From IMG/VR virus record IMGVR_UViG_3300027805_000011, positions 1 through 64,000 of that record: 64,000 nucleotides of DNA. One strand, given 5' to 3'. The first letter of the stretch is position 1. The number at the start of each line of letters is the position of its first letter. The translations under genes were made by a program, and so were the position numbers. This DNA is from a virus. The notes beneath the pieces were generated by a model. The model saw only the letters and a list, made by a program, of their open reading frames with translations. It did no database searches and had not been told where the DNA came from. Below, one piece after another: positions 35,022 through 44,000 of the stretch.

Positions 35022-38000
35022 ATGGCAATTCGGGATACGATCAATCTGCTGACCGAGGACGAGCCGCTGGAGTTGCTGGATACCTTCCGGTCCCGGCGGG
35101 AGAGCTTTGACGAACCGGCCACGTTGGATCTGGCCTCGGACCCTGAAGCGGAAGCTCAAGACTTCGCGGACATGCCGCAAGAGCCGGTGGAGATGCCGCC
35201 GGACGAAACCGAGCGGGCCGAACGTCGCCGTCAGGCGATGGACGAATTTTATTCCGACCCTACTAATATCGAGGGGCTTCAAGAGAACGACGATGAGCTC
35301 CCCGGTGAAGGCGTCGGTTTGGCTCGGTTCCGCCCTTCGGCGGGTGAAGAATACGGCATCGGTCTGCGCCGGGGCGGCAAGCAGCTTCAGGGATTGGCTG
35401 GAGGGTTCATTGGCCTGGTCTCAGATGCCCTAGGAATCGAAGCCGGAGCCGACTGGGGATTGGAACAATATCGCTCGGCGATGGAAGAAGCGGCCGAAAG
35501 CGAAGCCTTTATCACCGATCCCTTCGAGCAGATCGACGGCATTGGTGATGCCGGTCTTTACGCCGCTGGTCTTCTGGGTGAGCAGACCTACCAACTGATG
35601 TCTTCCGTCCTCGGCGCGGGCATCGGCTACGGGGTGGGGCGTTCGATCGCCAACCGCGTCATCGCCAACGAGATCGGCAAACGCACAGCGGCCGGGCTGA
35701 CTAAAGAAGCAGCAGAGAAAGCGGTCCGCGACGAAGTCACTGAGAACGCTTTGCGAGTCGCTTCAATTCCGGTCTCGGAAAAAGGATTCTCCAAAGGCGG
35801 TGCCATTACCGGTGCTTACCTCACCAACTTCGGCATGATCTCCGGCGGGACCTACGGGCAGATCGAGGAAGAAACCGGACTACGCGACCCCGGCACAGCA
35901 GCGGCATTCTCGGCTGGCGGTGCGGCACTCGACACGTTGGGTGAAGTTTTTCTAGCCAGCAAGTTCCTCAAACCATTCTCCCGCGGCGTGGAAGCCAAGC
36001 CGGGTATCAGTCTTCCGGCGAAACCTAGGACCGTGGGTGGTGTCGCACGCAGCGCGGGCCTTGGCGCGTTGACCGGTGGCGCGGTGGAGGGTGGAGTTGA
36101 GGGCGCTCAAACTGGCATTGAACAAGCAGCGGTCGGTGCCGCTGACCCGGATCAGACGATTGGCGAGCGGCTAGCTGCACCGGGAGCCAGCCGGGAACGG
36201 GCTATTGCCGCAGCCGCCGGCTTCACAGTCGGCGGTGCCCTAGGAGGTCCTGGCGGAGTCCTGGAAGCCCTGGCTCCTAAGACGGCGCAAAAGATCCGAG
36301 ACAAAGGAACCCAGGAAAACCAGGAGCAGGAACAACCCGCGCCCAGCGAACTCCCTGGTGATTGGTCCGAAACGATCACGGTCGGCGGACTTCCGATGCG
36401 CTACAGCGAAGCCATCGACCAATGGGCCGTGGTCAATCCTCCTGAGAACTTTCCCAACACAACGAATCTCGCTGACGGCACCCGCGTTTACTTGGTCCCG
36501 GAGCGCACTTCGAGCGGCCAAGCCCTGTCGCAAGCAGCCCGTGCCCGGCTCTCGGCCCTTCGCGGCGAGAACGTCGAAGGCATCGAAGACTTTACTGAAG
36601 ACGAGCAGCAGGAAGAAGAGGGTGAGGAAACCGAACTGACGCCGTTCTCGGCCAACACTCCGGTCCTCTTCAAACCTTTCGACGGTGACACGCAACTCAA
36701 AGCCATCGTTCGCGGCTATGACGCCGACGGCAATGCCGAGATCGACGTGTTCGATCCGGAGAACGTGCTTGGTGCTCCGGAAGGGAAAGCGCGGACCAAC
36801 CTCGCGCCGTGGTGGTCGGAGAAGTCCGGACTGACCCAGCCAGAGCGGACCCAGCCGGAAAATGTCGGGGAGATAGAAACCGCGCGTGGCGGTTTGTCGA
36901 TTGGTCCGAGGATCGTGGCCCGCCGCGAAGTGGTCTCCAAAGACCAGCTTGGCCGTCTGGCGCTCGATGCCGAAGCCCAGCTTACCGACGAGCAGCGCCA
37001 GCGTCAGGAAACCCTCAAAGCTGAATTGCTGGCCCGTCGTGCCAAGCCGGGTCTGGATGTTTCCGACGACGAATCTTCGGTCGACGCCGAACAAGAGCAG
37101 ATCGACGAAGCCCAGCAGCGCGATCGGGGCGAGTCCGAAGCCTTCATCAATTCTCTGGACCCCGGCACCCCGGTTTCGGTGATCCGGTTCAATCCTGAAG
37201 GACGCACGACACTCGGACGGAACGACGGTCAACGGTTCGAAGATGCTTTCTTCCTGCGCCGTCTTTCCAACGGCAACGCTCTCTTCCAACTCCGCCCCGT
37301 GCGCCGTGCCGACCAGCGGACCAGTGAAGTGCCGCCCAAAGGCGGATCGCGAGAGCAGTTGGAACCCGGAGTGGAATTCCAAGGAGCTTCGCCGCGCAAA
37401 GAATTTGTCGCCGAGCGCACGGCCAACATGATCGAGTTGAAGCCGTCGGAATTTAATCTGGTCACCTTCCGCGGGCTTCCGACGAGCCGCCCAGCCAATC
37501 CGATCGACGATCAAATCAATGACATCGTTGCCGCCTTGGGTGGAAATCCTTCCGGGCAGGAGTTGGCCGCGGCCCTAGGAACGATTTACGAAGGCCCCGG
37601 CTTCCCGACACGGTCGTTCTTCCGCGACGGCGTGGCTACCGGCAACAACCCCGGCATCGGCATCCGTTGGCGTAACAAGCGGGACGGCTCACCGGAAAAG
37701 GTCGGGCAATCTTACGGCATCTTTGGTTTGCGTTGGATGGGTGAAGAGGGGACAGCCGGTCGTCCGGAGAAAGTCGAAATGCCCCAGATCCCGCGCAAGC
37801 AACGGCAGGGCGAAGATCGTGCTGCTGCGGCCGAGCGTTATGGCCGTGAGATGGGGACTTACAAAAACACCCTCGACGGATTGGCTCTCAACACTCTGAG
37901 GCAGATGGACCGCGGTTTGGTGGTCGAAGTCGAGGGCGGCTTCGAGGTCGAGCGTATGCTGCGCGATCCGCTGCGGACATTCGAGTTGGAGCAGATTCCC

Positions 38001-41000
38001 GACACGCGCCGGGCGACTTACCAAGAGCCTTCGAAGAGTGGACGAAGCACCGTTACGCGGACACGCCCTAGGAGGTTCCGGGTTACCGCCGTCCGCTGGC
38101 GCGGAAACATTGCACGCCAGGGTAAGAATCCTTTGGACTTCAGCATCTCCGCGGCGCTCGATCCGCTGTCGCCTGAAGCGGAAAGCCGGGCGCGTCAGCA
38201 ACTCAAAGAAACCGGTGAGACGGATTACCGCCCTTCACAAGTCGCCGGGACCCAGCGGGGGTTGGGAATTCTCAAGGACATTTATCGTTTCGACCTACGT
38301 CGCCGCGAGCAAAGCGAAACCGCGCAGGGCACTTCGCAGACTTCCCTGACCCGCCTGCTGCAACAGTCGCGCATGACCGACGCGCAGCTTCGCGAGGCGG
38401 GCAAGACCCGCGAGCAGGTGGAAAAAGAACTGGCCGATCTCGGCACTGCCATTGTCGAACGCCCGGATGTCGGCATCGGCAAACTGCGAGAGTTTGCCCA
38501 GCGCACGCAAAGCGGTCGCTATGAATTTGTCGCCACTTCCGAAGCTCGTCTTCGGGCAATCGAGTTGTCCGGTGGCCGCGAACCGAACAAAGCCCAATTA
38601 GACCGGGCGATCGACGAAACACTGGCTGCGGAAAATCTGACCCGCGACGAAGTAATAACTGCGCTGACCGAGTTCGATAAGAGCGTCGAGTTCCTTGCTT
38701 CGCTTGATCCGGACGCCCGCAATGTGGTGGAGAAGCTCCTCACCGACGTCGACAACTATGTCAATGCTTCGAGGCAAGTCCCGACAAGGACTCCCGGCAC
38801 CGCACGGGCCGACATCCTCGATCTGGCTTTGGTCCGAGCCAAGAACACGCGGCTGCGCGACATCCGTATGGCCATCGAACGCGCCAAGAAAAAAGGCGGA
38901 CGACCGATCCAAAACCTTTCCGTCCGTGATCGCGGCAACATCATGCGTCTTTACCTTGAAGCCCTCGACGAGATCCGCGCCGAGCGGGCCGACAAACGGG
39001 TGCAGGCCGAAGAGACAAAGATTTATGGTGGCACTCGCGGGCGTTCCGACCAGATCCAACAACTGCTGGCCGAAGCCCGTGAAGCGGGAATCCAAGACGC
39101 GGCAACCATTCTCGACAGAAAAACACCGATCGACAAAGCGCGGCGGCTCATCGCCGAAGCCCGTCGCGGGATGCGGCGCACGGAACGCAGCGTGGCTCCC
39201 GGTGCGGGGCAGGCGCAGCGCCTTATGCGCGACATCGAGAACGTGGTGGAGCGTGGCGGTGTATCGGGGGTGCCGGATGCCAAATCCGTTTTCGAGCGGA
39301 TGGAAGCTCTCGTCGAAAGCGGTGCTATCCCGCAAGCCAAGAAAGACTTGGTCCGCACTAACCTCCTCAACGAGACGCAGGCCAACCTCGAAAAAGATTT
39401 CAAAGAAGCCAAAGCGAGGGTCATCAAAAAACTGGAGAATGACCAATCCCGCTACCGTGACGAGCCTGCCCGTGATGTTTTCCCAAGGGAAAAAACCTCG
39501 AAAAGCGGTAAGAGCATCGCGGCCAAACGTGTTCCGGCCCGACGAGTTCTGACCGTCCCGACCGCGCAGATCCGCGCCGAATACGACTACCTCGAAAACA
39601 TTCCGAAAGTCTTCGGTGACTTGCTCAAGAAGAACCCGTTTTTCACCGTAGTCGATGCCGTGCGTTCCGCGGCTCGCAGCCTTGAATCCCAGCAAAGGCT
39701 GGGTCGTGCCGAGTCGATGCCGCAAGGCGAGCCCGCGCCCGCGCAAAGTCAGCAGGAGCTCCTCGAAGAGACCAACCGCCCCGACCGCTTCGGCATGGAC
39801 GCGCCAAACTTCGCCCGCCGCGAATACTGGCGCAGGGTCGAGGACCTCGACAACGTGTTTGGAAACGGAGCCCGTGCGCTTCTCTTCCGCGGCTTCGGAC
39901 TGACCGAGAGCGGCAAACGTGCCGTGACCCAAGGCAAAGCGAACCAATTCTACCGCGCCTTCCTCGAAATGACCGAGACGGGCAAACTCAGCCCGAAGAC
40001 GTTGCGCCGCTGGTCGGCCCGTAAAAACTTCCCCGCGGGAGATCGCGCAAGATTTATCCGCATTCTGGATTACCTTATAGATCCTAACCAATATGGACGC
40101 AGAACAGCCCAACCAGCGGCCCGCGCAGTCGGAGCCTCAACGCAACCCCTCACCGTCGCCCAACCGGGAGTCGCAGGAGATCCTAGGACCCAACGGGGAG
40201 TCGCCCCTCGACCCGATAGTGGCCCCATTACTCGCGGCCTATCTGCTGAACAACTCATGGCCGGAACTGGCGAGTCGCGTCCCGAAGGATCTGCTCGACA
40301 GGATGGGGTCGGGGGACCAGTTGGCGCTGGGGGAACTGCTGCAAGCGGACCCGGAACTGTTCGAGACGGAGCCGCTGGAGGCGTTCGAGGACCTGGCATT
40401 CGAGTCGCTTCTCAACCCCGAACGATCCGAACTCTCTCCCGAGCAGCTACCCGACGACTCGTCGGACTCGCCGGACGAAGTGCCGGTCTAACCGACGCCG
40501 AACTGGCGGCGATCCCGGACGAAGAAATCCGCCGGGCCTACGTCGCCTTGATGACCACGGCCGATCAAACGGCCACGTTGGCGGGACGCAATGCCATCGG
40601 GCAAAGCCCCGTGCCGATGGCCGAACGGTTCACCCAGACAGGCGAGCAGCTTCTTACTGCCGCTGCCAAGGAAAATGCGGACTACATGGCGAACAAGCAG
40701 CGTGTCGATCGCCTGCGGCAGAATATCGGTCTCGCCCTGCGGGCGCGGGCGTTCGGCAATCCTTCCGAGTTTTTCAAAGCCGTTGCGGCCGACAATCAGC
40801 AGCCCGCCAACCTGCGGATGCTGGCCAAGGAGTTCCTCAAGCTCCAAGGCCGCGGCCTCGACATCGACGGGGTCGCCCTGCAAGTCGGCGCTTTCGGGCG
40901 CAATTTCAACAGCGACCCGATCACCGAGAAGGAGATCAAGTCGAAGATCCGGCTCAAGGACGGCGTCTACACGGTTTCGACTTCGGCTGGAAAAGTCACG

Positions 41001-44000
41001 CACAGCGGCACACCGGACACCAATCCCGAGGGTCGGGCGCGGGCCACAGCCATCCGGGATATCCAGATGTCGCGTGCCGCCAAGTTTGCCGGACGTGCCA
41101 CCCGGCAGCAGACGGCCCTAGGGGATGACGCCGTCTTCGATACAGGCGCTTACGCTCTCTACATCAACCTCGATGCGCCGCACCCTAACGGCAGTCCGGT
41201 TGGGACCGTTCTCCATGAGTTCAACCATGTGGTGCTCGACGCCAAGATCGACGGTCTGATCGAGCTCAATCCGACCGAGCGTGCCGCGCTGGAGCGGCTG
41301 CGGGCCGAACGCCGTGCTGCGGTGATCGAAGCCGCCCGCCGCCTCGACATCGACTTGCCGTCCAACCCGTCAGAGGCCGAGATCGATTCGGCGTCACAAC
41401 AGATTTACCAGTTGGCTGAGACCATCACGCCGGAGCAGCTTGACGCCCTAGGAATCGACAACGCTCGCGCTCTCGATGCCCTGACCAGCGACCGGGAATT
41501 CGCCAACGACATCATCAGCCGGCCCGACGTGGCCGATCTCCTGGTGAACCTGGGTCGCGGCAAAGCCGGGGGCAAGCCGACCACGCTCCTAGGAGCCATC
41601 CGCAAAGCCTGGGACGCCCTGGTTGAATTGATCTCTGGAGTCAAAGCCGACCCGAACTCGCCGCTGGCGCGGGCTTTCAAGGACAGTTGGACTTTGGTCT
41701 ACGCCAGCAACGGGGCAGAAATGGACGACACGTCCTTCACCATGCCCGAGGTGATGCGCTCCGAGCTTGCCGCCGAGATGCAGACCCAAGCCGAGGTCAA
41801 CGCTTTCATCGAGCGCGAGCTCGACCGCCGCAATCTGGCCGGAACCGCCGAAGAGCGAAACCGCTTGCTCTCCGAGTTCCGTAAGGAAACCGAACCAGAA
41901 GCCCCAGCCCAAGAAGAGGGGGCGACCGAAGAGGACACCGAGATCGACGAGGAAGAGCAGCTTCGTCTGGCCCGCCAGCGGGTGCTCCGCGCGATGGGTA
42001 TGGAGGGCCGTGAAGACGATCCGGAGGTGTCGGCGTTCGATCCGGATGTAGTCAGTCGCGCCGTCGAAGTCATGTCCGAAAACGAATTCGTGCAGTGGGC
42101 GCAGGCCAACGGATTCCAGTTCCTCGACCCGCGTGCCGTTTACCGGAACACGATTCTGGAGAAAGCGATCCGCGATGCAGGAAAGCCTCCCGTCCCAAAG
42201 CAGAAGCAAAAACAGGCCAAGGCCGAACCCAAGAAAGAGGACGACGACACCGATCCGCCGCCTCCGCCTCCGGGCGGCAAGCCTCCTAGGAAGCCGCCGA
42301 CGCAAACACCGCCCGGAAAAAGCCAAGCTCCTCCGACGCCCGCGCCGCCTCCACAACGCAGAGACCGCGGGACTCTCGGCGTAACCCCGCTGACACCCAA
42401 AGCCCGCGCCAAAAAACTTTTGGATTCGATCCCCGAGGAAAACCGCGGGCAGTTCAAAACTTCGAAAGGTGATGTCCAAGCCGGAACCCGCATCTACAAA
42501 CGGTCACGGGCCAAGGATGGTTCACTGAAAGAAACCCGGTCCGGAGAGGTAAGTCAGTCCGTGCATTTCGTGACGCGGGTCGTAGGCGACAAAGTCTTCA
42601 CCCTGCCAGCAATCACTTTCGATTCAGGTTCGCGATCGGCGCAGTGGAACGACCAGCAGGAATACTCACAAAAAGATTTCCAAGATCTCGTCAAGAAAGG
42701 CGACATCGAGGTCGAAACCGACCCCGCCCTTCCCGTGGGAAGAAGCGTCTACTCGCCAGAAGAAGGCCGCATGATTTCTGTTATGCCCGCCGCAACGCAG
42801 ATAGATCCTGACGCCACGGCCGGTGCTGCACCCGTCAATGAAAACGCGCCCGATTTTGTTGATGTGCCGCCTAGCGAATCCCGCATCGAAGCCTTCCGTC
42901 CAAGAGTCATCGAGCCGGTGACCAAAAAGACCTACACCGGCGGCACCTACACGATGAAGGGTATCCTGCGTTCAGTCTTCGAGTATCTCGATCCTAGGGC
43001 AGGGGATATGTGGCTCAAGAGCCGGGCGGCGATCAAGGCCGAGGCCAGCCGGGTTGACGATTTGGCGGACATCCTCAAGAAGCAGCTTTCCGAGTTGAAG
43101 AAGCAAGGCCAGGAGTTCTCCTCAGACCTTCTCAACACCGCCCTAGGAAACCTGGAGAACCCGCTGACCACCGATCAGATCAGGGAAATCGAATCTCTTT
43201 CCGGTGGCCGGACGACTTTCACCGGAGAAGACGGCGAGACTTACACGACCGATCCCGCAGGCGAACTGCGTGACGAGTATCTCCGCGCCAACCGCAACGC
43301 TTTCCGTGCCAAGCAACGTCTGGCCCTCAAAGAGCTTCCGGAAAACGTGGCCAGCACCATCGCCGAGATGTCGGCGCACATCGAATCGCTTTCCAAGAAA
43401 CTTCCGAAGGAAGGCATTGTCCACGGCGACCTCAAGATCACGGTCGACGAAGCCCTAGGAATTTATCTCAACCGCAGTTACGCAATCTTCGACGATCCGA
43501 AGTGGGCGGACAAAGTGAAGAAGAACGCTCCGGTCATCGCCGCGGCCCGCCGCTATATCAAAAACCAACTGGTCAAAGACAAGGCGAGCGAACTCTTTTC
43601 CATCGCGCAGGAAAGCGGAAGCCCGATCTCCAAGGAGGAGGCTTTGCGGCGAGCCGGTGAGGTCGTCATCGATGACGATGTGGAAACAGCTTTGGAAAGC
43701 TACTTGTCGGTCGGGCTCGACGCGCCGTCGATCGGCATCCTTTCCGGACGCATCCCCGGACAAAAGAATCTTTCGATCCTCTACAACCGCAAAAACATTG
43801 CCCCTGAGATTCAAGCTCTGTGGGGGCGTTACGACGATCCGACGATCAACTACGCCAAGTCCGTCCTCAAGCTGGCCTCATTAGTCTCCAACCACCAGTT
43901 CCTCAAGGAGCTCCGCGCCGAAGGTCTCAAGGAAGGCTGGCTCTGGGATCCCAACTCAAACACCGAAAAGCCGGTTGGGTTCCAGCGCATCGCGAGCGAG

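Noticed and set aside
38648-38665. GTAATAACTGCG in the giant gene
   Set aside because: In frame it encodes an ordinary DEVITAL segment and no start follows; probably chance.
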